Positions 7,088 to 13,067 of a stretch of 13,469 nucleotides of DNA are shown piece after piece. Source of the stretch: Bacteroidota bacterium (GTDB lineage: Bacteria; Bacteroidota; Bacteroidia; Flavobacteriales_F; PHOS-HE28); assembly GCA_023428865.1 (NCBI GenBank), contig JAEYWT010000195.1, forward strand, positions 1 to 13,469, given 5' to 3'. The notes under the pieces are model-generated. The model did no database searches. It saw nothing but the letters and a program-made list of their open reading frames with translations, and was not told the origin of the DNA. Each line of letters starts with the position of its first letter. The stretch's first letter is position 1. The position numbers and the translations under genes were made by a program.

Positions 7088-7184
7088 GGGCGTGCCCCTC
7101 GCAAAGCCTCGGGTCGCGCTTTCCGCTTCAAGTCCTCGCGCGGATTACCGCGCTGTGGGCTTTTTGCTGCAATCGCTCACGCGG
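7088..7184 (+). repeat. Left structured terminal repeat of the cassette
   Basis: These 97 nt begin GGGCGTGCCCCTC and end CAATCGCTCACGCGG. They contain CCTCGGGTC, GCTTTCCG and CAAGTCC blocks that recur in the right terminal repeat read on the opposite strand. A perfect hairpin sits inside: GCGCGG (7138-7143), loop ATTA, CCGCGC (7148-7153). A short T run (7160-7165) follows but is separated from the stem, so I do not call a terminator. Confidence 0.8.
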
Positions 7185-7213
7185 AATGCAAGAACTACTG
7201 AACAAGAGAGCAA

Positions 7214-7810
7214 GTGATCAAAACGATTGACGACATACTGAAGGATTATGTCGAGGACTATTCCGTCCATCTGCATAACGTTGATTGGTCTCATGACACG
7301 GACATCGTGATCAAGTTCGGATTGAATGTCTACGGCCCCCCAGAATTGAGTCGACAGGTCTGGAAGTGCACTTGTCATGGTTATCTCACTTGCCGAGTGA
7401 ATGAAACACCTTCGATTTGGCCGTTGGACATGCCATCTGAATCTCCGTTGGTTTGGATTACGGATGAGAATCGGAGCAGCCTCAACTTCAGTGAGAACAG
7501 AGCCAATCCGTGTGAGTTAATGGCTTCTTTTATCAAGGTCCACACCAAGCTTTTCGGACAGCTGGTTGAACAAGACCTGTTTCTGAATAAGGCGAATGGT
7601 CATCTTTCAATCTTGGAGTCTGGATTTGGGCAGTTTGCGGATGGTCCGACGCGCATAATGGAAGCCTACCGTGAAGTGTTCCACAAGCACAACGTGAAGC
7701 ACACCGTATTGGCATATCCTGTTTCAAAGCGAGAAAGGGAGAGGAAGGTCTTTCGCATCGGTTCGTCTTTCTTCATCGCTGAAGACTTCACCTTCGAGTT
7801 GTGCAAGTGA
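7214..7810 (+). CDS. Hypothetical protein, passenger gene of the inverted-repeat cassette
   Basis: This 198-residue protein starts at a GTG (7214), MIKTIDDILKDYVEDYSVHL; a weakly purine-rich AGAGAGCAAG precedes it. No signal peptide, membrane segment or catalytic motif is recognised. It has two Cys close together (KCTCHG), several acidic aromatic stretches, and a Lys/Arg-rich segment (SKRERERK) before a hydrophobic C-terminal strand (SSFFIAEDFTFEL). I could not assign a family. Codons are clearly more AT-rich than in the neighbouring pathway genes, and the gene lies entirely between two long inverted repeats, so it has most likely arrived independently. Nothing suggests a pyrimidine role. Because it lies in the operon orientation it could be co-transcribed. 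Confidence 0.65.
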   Translation: MIKTIDDILKDYVEDYSVHLHNVDWSHDTDIVIKFGLNVYGPPELSRQVWKCTCHGYLTCRVNETPSIWPLDMPSESPLVWITDENRSSLNFSENRANPCELMASFIKVHTKLFGQLVEQDLFLNKANGHLSILESGFGQFADGPTRIMEAYREVFHKHNVKHTVLAYPVSKRERERKVFRIGSSFFIAEDFTFELCK

Positions 7811-7821
7811 GCTCCATGTGT

Positions 7822-7846
7822 CCATGGGGACCAGATTTGGTCATGG
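7822..7846 (+). other. Small stem-loop after the passenger gene
   Basis: CCAT, bulge GGG, GACCA, loop GATT, TGGTC, ATGG forms a bulged nine-pair stem 11 nt after the passenger stop. It is followed by TCTTAT rather than a T run, so it is at most a weak terminator or an RNA-protecting hairpin. It lies just inside the right terminal repeat. Confidence 0.3.
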
Positions 7847-7852
7847 TCTTAT

Positions 7853-7978
7853 CCGCGTGACGGATTGAAGCGGAAAGCCCGCAAGCCCTGTAATCAGGGC
7901 GCGGACTTGCACCGGAAAGCCGGACCCGAGGCTCCCGAGCGCAGCTATGCGGAGCGAAGGGATCTGAGGGGCACGCCC
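7853..7978 (-). repeat. Right structured terminal repeat of the cassette
   Basis: Read on the minus strand it runs from GGGCGTGCCCCTC to TCACGCGG like the left repeat, with the same block order (CCTCGGGTC, GCTTTCCG, GCAAGTCC, hairpin, GGGCTTT, CAATC). The hairpin stem has different bases but the same length and loop: GCCCTG, ATTA, CAGGGC (minus strand of 7900-7885). Relative to the left end there is an extra segment of about 25-30 nt (about 7938-7965) rich in GCTCCGC/GCGCTC words. It belongs to the same family as 7088-7184 in inverted orientation. Confidence 0.8.
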
Positions 7979-8064
7979 AAATCATCCACCCAAGTATGCC
8001 GGACCAGTCGTAGGAAATGCGCGTACTTCCTCTTAACATTGACTTTCCATCAACCCGAAGACCC

Positions 8065-8931
8065 ATGCCGAGGAAGATCAAGAGCGGCCTTATCCAGATG
8101 AGCCTTCCGAAGACGGAGGGCGAAGGCAGCATCCAGGAGATCGTGGATGCCATGGTGCAGAAGCACATCCCGTACATCGAGAAGGCGGGCCAGCAAGGCG
8201 TGCAGATCCTCTGCCTGCAGGAGATCTTCAACACGCCGTACTTCTGTCCTGGGCAGGACAAGGCCTGGTACGCCAGCGCGGAAACGGTGCCCGGCCCCAC
8301 CACGGAGTTGATGGCGCAGTACGCGAAGAAGTACAATATGGTGATCATCGTGCCGATCTACGAGAAGGAGCAGGCCGGTGTGCTGTACAACACCGCCGCG
8401 GTGATCGATGCGGACGGCACCTACCTGGGCAAGTACCGCAAGAACCACATCCCGCACACGAGCGGCTTCTGGGAAAAGTTCTTCTTCAAGCCCGGCAACC
8501 TCGGCTATCCGGTGTTCCAGACGCGCTACGCGAAGGTGGGCGTGTACATCTGCTACGACCGCCACTTCCCCGATGGTGCGCGTTGCCTGGGCCTGAACGG
8601 CGCGGAGATCGTCTACAACCCGAGCGCTACCGTGGCTGGTCTCAGTGAATACCTGTGGAAGCTGGAACAACCCGCGCACGCAGCAGCGAACGGCTACTTC
8701 ATGGGGTGCATCAATCGCGTAGGCGAGGAGAAACCGTGGAACCTCGGCAAGTTCTACGGGCAGAGCTATTTCGTGGACCCACGCGGCCAGATCTTCAAGC
8801 AAGCTTCACGCGATGACGATGAACTGCTTGTCGCGGAATTCGATCTGGACATGATCGAGGAGGTGCGGAGCACGTGGCAGTTCTTCAGGGATCGCAGGCC
8901 GGAGACGTATGGTAGGCTGGTTGAACTCTAG
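8065..8931 (+). CDS. Beta-ureidopropionase (N-carbamoyl-beta-alanine amidohydrolase), nitrilase superfamily
   Basis: This 288-residue carbon-nitrogen hydrolase removes CO2 and ammonia from N-carbamoyl-beta-alanine or N-carbamoyl-beta-aminoisobutyrate, the third step of the pathway. The nitrilase triad is visible: E53 in CLQEIFN, K126 in YRKNHIP, and the nucleophile C163 in YICYDRHFPD, with E137 in FWEKFFF as the usual second glutamate. GAEIVYNPSAT (179-189) and EQPAHAAANGYF (201-212) are typical of the beta-ureidopropionase/N-carbamoyl amidohydrolase branch. I chose the ATG at 8065 (MPRKIKSGLIQMSLPK) because the strand that opens the nitrilase fold begins there. An upstream in-frame ATG at 8017 would add 16 residues with no family counterpart. 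The reading frame is intact. N-carbamoylputrescine amidase is a close relative; context decides for the pyrimidine role. Confidence 0.92.
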   Translation: MPRKIKSGLIQMSLPKTEGEGSIQEIVDAMVQKHIPYIEKAGQQGVQILCLQEIFNTPYFCPGQDKAWYASAETVPGPTTELMAQYAKKYNMVIIVPIYEKEQAGVLYNTAAVIDADGTYLGKYRKNHIPHTSGFWEKFFFKPGNLGYPVFQTRYAKVGVYICYDRHFPDGARCLGLNGAEIVYNPSATVAGLSEYLWKLEQPAHAAANGYFMGCINRVGEEKPWNLGKFYGQSYFVDPRGQIFKQASRDDDELLVAEFDLDMIEEVRSTWQFFRDRRPETYGRLVEL

Positions 8932-8948
8932 CACACAAGGACAGCGCT

Positions 8949-9051
8949 CGTTGTCGGTTGTCCGTTGGGAGCGTCGCACAATGCCAGCGCGCTCTTGGAC
9001 CCGCTGAACGCGCGTAGCCTGTGCGACAGAAGAACCAACAACAGACAACGG
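8949..9051. repeat. Intergenic imperfect palindrome of GTTGTCGGTTGTCC words
   Basis: It fills the 138-bp gap between beta-ureidopropionase and preT. The left arm (8949-8992) is CGTTGTCGGTTGTCCGTTG followed by GAGCGTCGCACA and GCGCGC. The right arm (9008-9051), inverted, gives CCGTTGTCTGTTGTTGGTT, then a short mismatch, GTCGCACA, and GCGCG. The spacer is about 15 nt. The words differ from the other palindromes in the window but the layout is the same. An in-frame ATG at 8965 inside the repeat would extend PreT but is not favoured. Confidence 0.8.
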
Positions 9052-9069
9052 AATACTGAGCTAAGCCAA

Positions 9070-10413
9070 ATGGCAGAATACAAGAAACCCACCACCGAAG
9101 CCGAGTTCGCGGCCAACTTCCACCCGAAGAAGCCGTTGATGAGCGATACCGAGGCGTATTACGAGAGCTCGCGCTGTCTGTACTGCTACGATGCGCCGTG
9201 CATCAACGCGTGCCCAACGGGGATCGACATTCCGCTCTTCATCCGCCAGATCAACGATGGCAACAAAGAGGGTGCGGCGAAAACGATCTACGAGAGCAAC
9301 TGGTTCGGTCACGCCTGCGGGAACGTGTGCCCCACGGAGGAACTGTGCGAAGGCTCGTGCGTGTACACCAACAGCGATGTGAAGCCGATCGAGATCGGGC
9401 GGTTGCAGGCGCATGCCACCGACAAGGTGATCCGCAGCAAGAAGCGATTGTTCATCACAGCGAAACCGACTGGCAAGAAGGTGGCGGTGATCGGTGCCGG
9501 GCCAGCGGGGGTATCGTGTGCGTGTGAGCTGCGGATGCTTGGCCATGCGGTGGACATCTACGAGGCGAAGGCCAAACCCAGCGGGCTCTGCGTGTATGGC
9601 GTTGCGCCGTACAAGCTCACCAATGAAGAAGCATTGGATGAGATGACCTACCTGCAGGAGCAGTTCGGTTTCAACGTCCACTACAACAAACCGGTGAGCG
9701 GTCGTGCTGATCTGGACCGGTTGGAGAAGGACTATGACGCGATCTTCATCGGTATCGGTCTGGGCGGAACGTCAGCGCTCGGCATTCCCGGTGAGGATAA
9801 GCGCGGTGTGATGGGCGCACTGGAATTCGTCGAGGAATTGCGGAACAGGCATCAAAGCACACCGGTCGGCAACAAGGTGATCGTCCTCGGTGGTGGTAAT
9901 ACCGCGATGGATGCCGCTAGCGAAAGCTGCCGGATGGGCGCGGAAAGCGTGACCATTGCTTACCGCCGTGGGCCCGAGGAAATGGGCGCTTATTCCTTCG
10001 AGTTCGATCTTGCGAAGAAGAGCGGATCGAAAGCACTGTTCAACGTGACGCCGGTTGAAGTGATCGGCAACGGCTCAGTGACCGGCGTGAAGTTCATCCG
10101 GAACAAGACGGCCTACGGCAAGATCGAACCGATCCCCGGCAGCGAGTTCGTGGAACCGTGCGACATGGTGCTCCTCGGGACAGGTCAAGGCAAGCAGGTG
10201 GAACTACTGGAGCAGATCAGCGGTGTGAAGCTGGACCAGAAGGGCCGCATCTTGGACAACCGCGGCCGCATCGTGGTGAACGAGCACTACCAGACCAGCA
10301 ACCCGAAGTATTTCGCTGCAGGCGATGCGGTGAATGGTGGCGTGGAAGTGGTAAACGCGGCGGCCGAGGCGAAAAGAGCGGCGCACGGGATCGATGGGTT
10401 CCTGAAGAAGTGA
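9070..10413 (+). CDS. preT: Dihydropyrimidine dehydrogenase electron-input subunit PreT (FAD, NAD(P), Fe-S)
   Basis: This 447-residue protein corresponds to the N-terminal half of eukaryotic dihydropyrimidine dehydrogenase and to the glutamate synthase small-subunit fold. It takes electrons from NAD(P)H and passes them via FAD and Fe-S clusters to PreA. Cluster ligands: C36, C39, C44, C48 (CLYCYDAPCINACP) and C83, C87, C93, C97 (CGNVCPTEELCEGSC). The FAD Rossmann motif is GAGPAG (142-147), the NAD(P) motif GGGNTAMD (274-281), and the second FAD motif AGDA (417-420). The ATG at 9070 (MAEYKKPTTEAEF) is chosen over 8965 because the upstream part is translated from a palindromic repeat. The gene is normally adjacent to preA; here a four-helix-bundle gene between inverted repeats separates them by 615 bp. 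Confidence 0.95.
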   Translation: MAEYKKPTTEAEFAANFHPKKPLMSDTEAYYESSRCLYCYDAPCINACPTGIDIPLFIRQINDGNKEGAAKTIYESNWFGHACGNVCPTEELCEGSCVYTNSDVKPIEIGRLQAHATDKVIRSKKRLFITAKPTGKKVAVIGAGPAGVSCACELRMLGHAVDIYEAKAKPSGLCVYGVAPYKLTNEEALDEMTYLQEQFGFNVHYNKPVSGRADLDRLEKDYDAIFIGIGLGGTSALGIPGEDKRGVMGALEFVEELRNRHQSTPVGNKVIVLGGGNTAMDAASESCRMGAESVTIAYRRGPEEMGAYSFEFDLAKKSGSKALFNVTPVEVIGNGSVTGVKFIRNKTAYGKIEPIPGSEFVEPCDMVLLGTGQGKQVELLEQISGVKLDQKGRILDNRGRIVVNEHYQTSNPKYFAAGDAVNGGVEVVNAAAEAKRAAHGIDGFLKK

Positions 10414-10449
10414 TCAGCTGATGGGGTGATTAGCGGATTAGCTGATGAA
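10411..10449 (+). repeat. Left arm of the four-helix-bundle element
   Basis: The words GATCAGCTGATGGGGTGATT, AGCGGATTAGCTGATGAA run from the preT stop. Bases 10416-10434 are the perfect 19-nt match to the right arm. The arm aligns with 7050-7085, and its inner edge with 5600-5615. Confidence 0.85.
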
Positions 10450-11010
10450 ATGCCTGACTTGATGGAAGAGTTCGAGGAGTTCATTCCTGGTGATCGAGCT
10501 GATTGGCTGGCGATCTGTGATGCCGTGATCGAGGAAAATCGGTTAGCGTCGCTCGATGCATCTGTCATGCAAGAGCCACGAGCGAGCTATTCTGGAAGTC
10601 CGCTTTATCGGGATAACCTGTTGCTCAAGGAGACCTTTGAATTGTCCGTTCGGACCATCCGGTTCGTGAACCAGCTTGGATGTGAACGTGCATGGCTCAT
10701 CGACCAGTTCGAGCGGTCGGCTTGTTCCCCGGGAGCAAATTCCAAGGAAGCCCAGAATGCCGAAAGCCTGAAGGATTTCATACACAAGCTCAAGATCGCG
10801 CTGAAGGAGGCCGACGAAGCCGAATACTGGTACTACCTCATCGCCGCGACGCAAGAGAAGGGTATTGATGAAGACCTCATCGCCCGCATCCAACGTGTCA
10901 TGCGTATCCTGAACAAGATCATCGCTACCTCCAAGCAACGTCTGCTGGAACGAAGAAAGACCAACAAGCCGTCGCTCGCCAGTCCATCAGCTAATCACCC
11001 CATCAGCTAA
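10450..11010 (+). CDS. Four-helix-bundle protein (23S rRNA intervening sequence / S23 protein family)
   Basis: From about residue 56 of this frame the protein follows the IVP/S23 family closely: NLLLKETFELSVRTIRFVNQ (helix 1), then FERSACSPGANSKEAQNAES with KDFIHKLKIALKEADEAEYW (helices 2-3), then a last helix about IARIQRVMRILNKIIATSKQ. The family is known from intervening sequences in 23S rRNA and from Avd-like accessory proteins of diversity-generating retroelements; a general biochemical role is not established. The start is uncertain: a GTG at 10426 inside the repeat, ATG at 10450, or ATG at 10567, the last giving a length close to the usual 120-130 residues. The N-terminal extension is acidic with no recognised motif. 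The C-terminal tail (SLASPSANHPIS) and the stop are encoded by the right inverted repeat. There is no evident link to pyrimidine chemistry. Confidence 0.85.
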   Translation: MPDLMEEFEEFIPGDRADWLAICDAVIEENRLASLDASVMQEPRASYSGSPLYRDNLLLKETFELSVRTIRFVNQLGCERAWLIDQFERSACSPGANSKEAQNAESLKDFIHKLKIALKEADEAEYWYYLIAATQEKGIDEDLIARIQRVMRILNKIIATSKQRLLERRKTNKPSLASPSANHPIS

Positions 11011-11023
11011 TCAGCTAATCGAA
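10984..11023 (-). repeat. Right arm of the four-helix-bundle element
   Basis: CCATCAGCTAATCACCCCAT followed by CAGCTAATCAGCTAATC. Bases 10990-11008 are the exact complement of 10416-10434. The arm encodes the last residues and the TAA stop (11008-11010) of the four-helix-bundle protein and ends just before the preA start. Confidence 0.85.
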
Positions 11024-11028
11024 TTGAC

Positions 11029-12378
11029 ATGGCCGATCTCCGAACCAACCTCGCCGGTATCAAAAGCCCGAACCCTTTCTGGCTCGCCTCCGCGCCACCA
11101 ACGAACTCCGGCTACCAGATCATGAAGGCCTTTGATACAGGCTGGGGCGGCGCTGTGTGGAAGACCCTCGGCGTTCCCGTGGTTAACGTGAGCAGCCGCT
11201 ACGGCAGCGTGAACTACCGCGACAAACGCATGGTGGGGTTCAACAACATCGAACTCATCACCGACCGGCCGTTGCGCGACAACCTGCGCGAGATCTCCGA
11301 GGTGAAGAAGCGCTTCCCTGAGCATGCTGTGATCGCATCGCTGATGGTGGAGACGCGTGAGGAATGGCACAACATCGTCCGCGACGTGGAGAACGCCGGT
11401 GCGGATGGCATCGAGCTCAACTTCGGTTGCCCTCATGGCATGTGCGAGCGCGGCATGGGCAGCGCGGTGGGGCAGGAGCCCAAGGTGTTGCAGATGATCG
11501 TGGAGTGGGTGAAAGAGGTGGCCAAGATCCCGGTGATCACCAAGCTCACGCCGAACATCTCGGACATCACCCGTCCGGCGCGTGCGGCAAGGGCCGGTGG
11601 TAGTGATGCGATCTCGCTGATCAATACTATCCAGAGCATCGTGGGTGTGGACATTGACCAGTTCGTGCCGTACCCGATCGTGGATGGCAAGAGCACCAAC
11701 GGCGGCTACTGCGGCCCGGCCGTTAAGCCCATTGCGCTGAACATGGTGAAGAACTGTGCGCAGCATCCCGAAGTCAACCTGCCGATCAGCGGTATCGGTG
11801 GCGTGGAGAACTGGCGCGATGCAGTGGAGTTCATCCTGCTCGGTGCCACCAGCGTTCAGGTCTGCACCGCTGTGATGCACTTCGGCTTCGGTATCATCCG
11901 CGACCTGAAAAGCGGCCTGGAGCGCTACATGGACGAGAAGGGCTTCAAGACGCTCGAGGACTTCCGTGGCAAGGCGCTGCCGAACATCAAGCATTGGGAA
12001 GACCTCAACTTGAAGTACAAGGTCACCGCCAGCATCAACGAGAGCAAGTGCATCGGCTGCCAGTTGTGCTACACCGCGTGCGAGGATGGTGCACACCAGG
12101 CCATCGCGCTAAGCACGGATCCTGCGAACCGCATCCCCAGCATCATCGATGAGAACTGCGTGGGTTGCAACTTGTGCTCGCTCGTCTGCCCCGTGGAGGA
12201 TTGCATCACCATGGAGCGCCGCGATGACGGGAAGGAGCACCTGACCTGGGGTGAGCGTACGGCAGCCGGGAATATCCCGAAGACTTTCAATGATGAGCTT
12301 GCCGGTGGGCTGCACCATTGGGTGCCGGAGCCTGCGGAGGCCCTGGTGAAGAAGAAGCCGAGGCACTACAAGGGGTAG
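11029..12378 (+). CDS. preA: NAD-dependent dihydropyrimidine dehydrogenase catalytic subunit PreA
   Basis: This 449-residue protein reduces uracil or thymine to the 5,6-dihydro form, the first step of the pathway. Residues 1-320 form the dihydroorotate-dehydrogenase-like FMN barrel. The proton-donating loop cysteine is C134 in NFGCPHGMCERGMG (compare the catalytic Cys of mammalian DPD in SCPHGMGERGMG). FMN/substrate contacts are visible in VWKTLG (43-48), TKLTPN (171-176) and SGIGG (254-258). Two [4Fe-4S] clusters follow: C341, C344, C347, C351 (CIGCQLCYTAC) and C377, C380, C383, C387 (CVGCNLCSLVCP). Length and domain order match bacterial PreA. The partner gene preT lies upstream, separated by the four-helix-bundle element. 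An additional Cys (C139) sits inside the active-site loop where DPD has Gly. Confidence 0.96.
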   Translation: MADLRTNLAGIKSPNPFWLASAPPTNSGYQIMKAFDTGWGGAVWKTLGVPVVNVSSRYGSVNYRDKRMVGFNNIELITDRPLRDNLREISEVKKRFPEHAVIASLMVETREEWHNIVRDVENAGADGIELNFGCPHGMCERGMGSAVGQEPKVLQMIVEWVKEVAKIPVITKLTPNISDITRPARAARAGGSDAISLINTIQSIVGVDIDQFVPYPIVDGKSTNGGYCGPAVKPIALNMVKNCAQHPEVNLPISGIGGVENWRDAVEFILLGATSVQVCTAVMHFGFGIIRDLKSGLERYMDEKGFKTLEDFRGKALPNIKHWEDLNLKYKVTASINESKCIGCQLCYTACEDGAHQAIALSTDPANRIPSIIDENCVGCNLCSLVCPVEDCITMERRDDGKEHLTWGERTAAGNIPKTFNDELAGGLHHWVPEPAEALVKKKPRHYKG

Positions 12379-12380
12379 TA

Positions 12381-13067
12381 TCACCCCTCCACGATCCTCC
12401 CATCATCCATCTCGATCGTCCGGTCGGTTCGCGCGGCGAAGTCGTTGTCGTGGGTGACCACGAGCAGGCTGCGTTTGTGTTCTGAGGCGATCTTCTGGAA
12501 GATGTCGAAGACGATCTCGCTGTTCTTCTTGTCCAGGTTGCCGGTGGGTTCATCGCCCATGATGATCAGCGGGTCGTTGATCATGGAGCGTGCGATGGCC
12601 ACGCGTTGTTTCTGACCGCCGCTGAGCTGGTTGGCCATTTTAAGTGCATGGTCTTCCATCTGTAGGTCGCGCAGCAATTCCATGGCGCGGGCTTCGACTT
12701 CCGCTGCGCTGTGCTTGCCAAGTTTTAGTCCGGGCAGCATCACGTTCTTCAGCACGCTGAACTCGCTGAGCAGGTAGTGGAACTGGAACACGAAACCGAT
12801 CTTCTCGTTACGGATCTGTGAGAGGCGTTCACCCGTTAGACCGAACGTTGGCTCATTGTCAATGATCACCTGGCCTTGGTAATCGGTGTCCATGGTGCTG
12901 AGGATGTAGAGCAAGGTGCTCTTGCCGCAGCCGCTTTTGCCGGTCACGCTCACGAACTCGCCGCGCTTCACGGCCATGGAAACGTCCTTCAGCACAGGTA
13001 CGGTCACCGGGTCGTGGAATGACTTATTCACCTTCACCACTTCGAGGATGTTGCTGGTCGCATTCAT
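12381..13067 (-). CDS. LolD-type ABC transporter ATP-binding protein
   Basis: This 228-residue ATPase belongs to the LolD/MacB group, which powers FtsX-like permeases (lipoprotein release or related export) from the inner-membrane cytosolic face. Motifs: Walker A GKSGCGKST (43-51), Q-loop Q95 in FVFQFH, signature LSGGQKQRVAIAR (148-160), Walker B LIIMGDEP with D172 and E173, and switch H206 in VVTHDND. I use the ATG at 13067-13065 (MNATSNILEVVKVNKSF). A longer frame to 13136 only reads out of frame through the permease end. The ATG overlaps the corrected permease stop as ATGA, indicating translational coupling. The gene ends two bases from the preA stop in convergent orientation. LolD, MacB or another member of the group cannot be told apart without the whole permease, so no symbol is given. 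Confidence 0.9.
   Translation of the reverse strand: MNATSNILEVVKVNKSFHDPVTVPVLKDVSMAVKRGEFVSVTGKSGCGKSTLLYILSTMDTDYQGQVIIDNEPTFGLTGERLSQIRNEKIGFVFQFHYLLSEFSVLKNVMLPGLKLGKHSAAEVEARAMELLRDLQMEDHALKMANQLSGGQKQRVAIARSMINDPLIIMGDEPTGNLDKKNSEIVFDIFQKIASEHKRSLLVVTHDNDFAARTDRTIEMDDGRIVEG

Larger units (their letters stand above)
7088..7978. mobile_element. Inverted-repeat-bounded cassette carrying one orphan gene
   Basis: An 891-bp segment is bounded by long imperfect inverted repeats at 7088-7184 and 7853-7978. The outermost 13 nt are identical (GGGCGTGCCCCTC on the left; its complement GAGGGGCACGCCC at 7966-7978). It lies between dihydropyrimidinase and beta-ureidopropionase and encloses a single ORF with base composition unlike the pathway genes. 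There is no transposase, recombinase or reverse transcriptase inside, and I see no target-site duplication directly outside the ends. I classify it as a probable non-autonomous mobile cassette; the mobility is inferred from the structure. Confidence 0.65.
10411..11023. mobile_element. Inverted-repeat-bounded element carrying a four-helix-bundle gene, between preT and preA
   Basis: The 613-bp segment begins at the preT stop and ends 5 bp before the preA ATG. A perfect 19-nt inverted repeat bounds it: AGCTGATGGGGTGATTAGC at 10416-10434 and its exact complement at 10990-11008, each embedded in further GATTAGCTGAT words. It encloses one ORF of the 23S rRNA intervening-sequence protein family. The arrangement (gene inside an RNA loop closed by an inverted-repeat stem) recalls rRNA intervening sequences, but here inside a protein-coding operon. 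No transposase is present. Mobility is inferred from structure and from related copies at 3488, 5571 and 7050. Confidence 0.65.

Noticed and set aside
7138..7165. Rho-independent terminator (hairpin then TTTTT) in the left cassette end
   Set aside because: The T run is separated from the stem by six bases and the hairpin recurs with different bases in the other end, which fits a structural role of the terminal repeat better than termination.
7050..7978. CRISPR array
   Set aside because: The repeats are palindromic words or two inverted ends, not regularly spaced direct repeats with unique spacers, and no cas gene is present.
7088..7978. Integron gene cassette with attC site
   Set aside because: There are two inverted ends rather than one attC, and I do not see the RYYYAAC/GTTRRRY core sites or an integrase.
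8034..8041. Possible promoter -7 box (TAACATTG) before beta-ureidopropionase
   Set aside because: One mismatch to TAnnTTTG and no -33 TTG element at the proper distance; not strong enough to list.
8965..9069. N-terminal extension of PreT from ATG 8965
   Set aside because: The extension is translated from a palindromic repeat and has no counterpart in the family; ATG 9070 gives the expected N-terminus.
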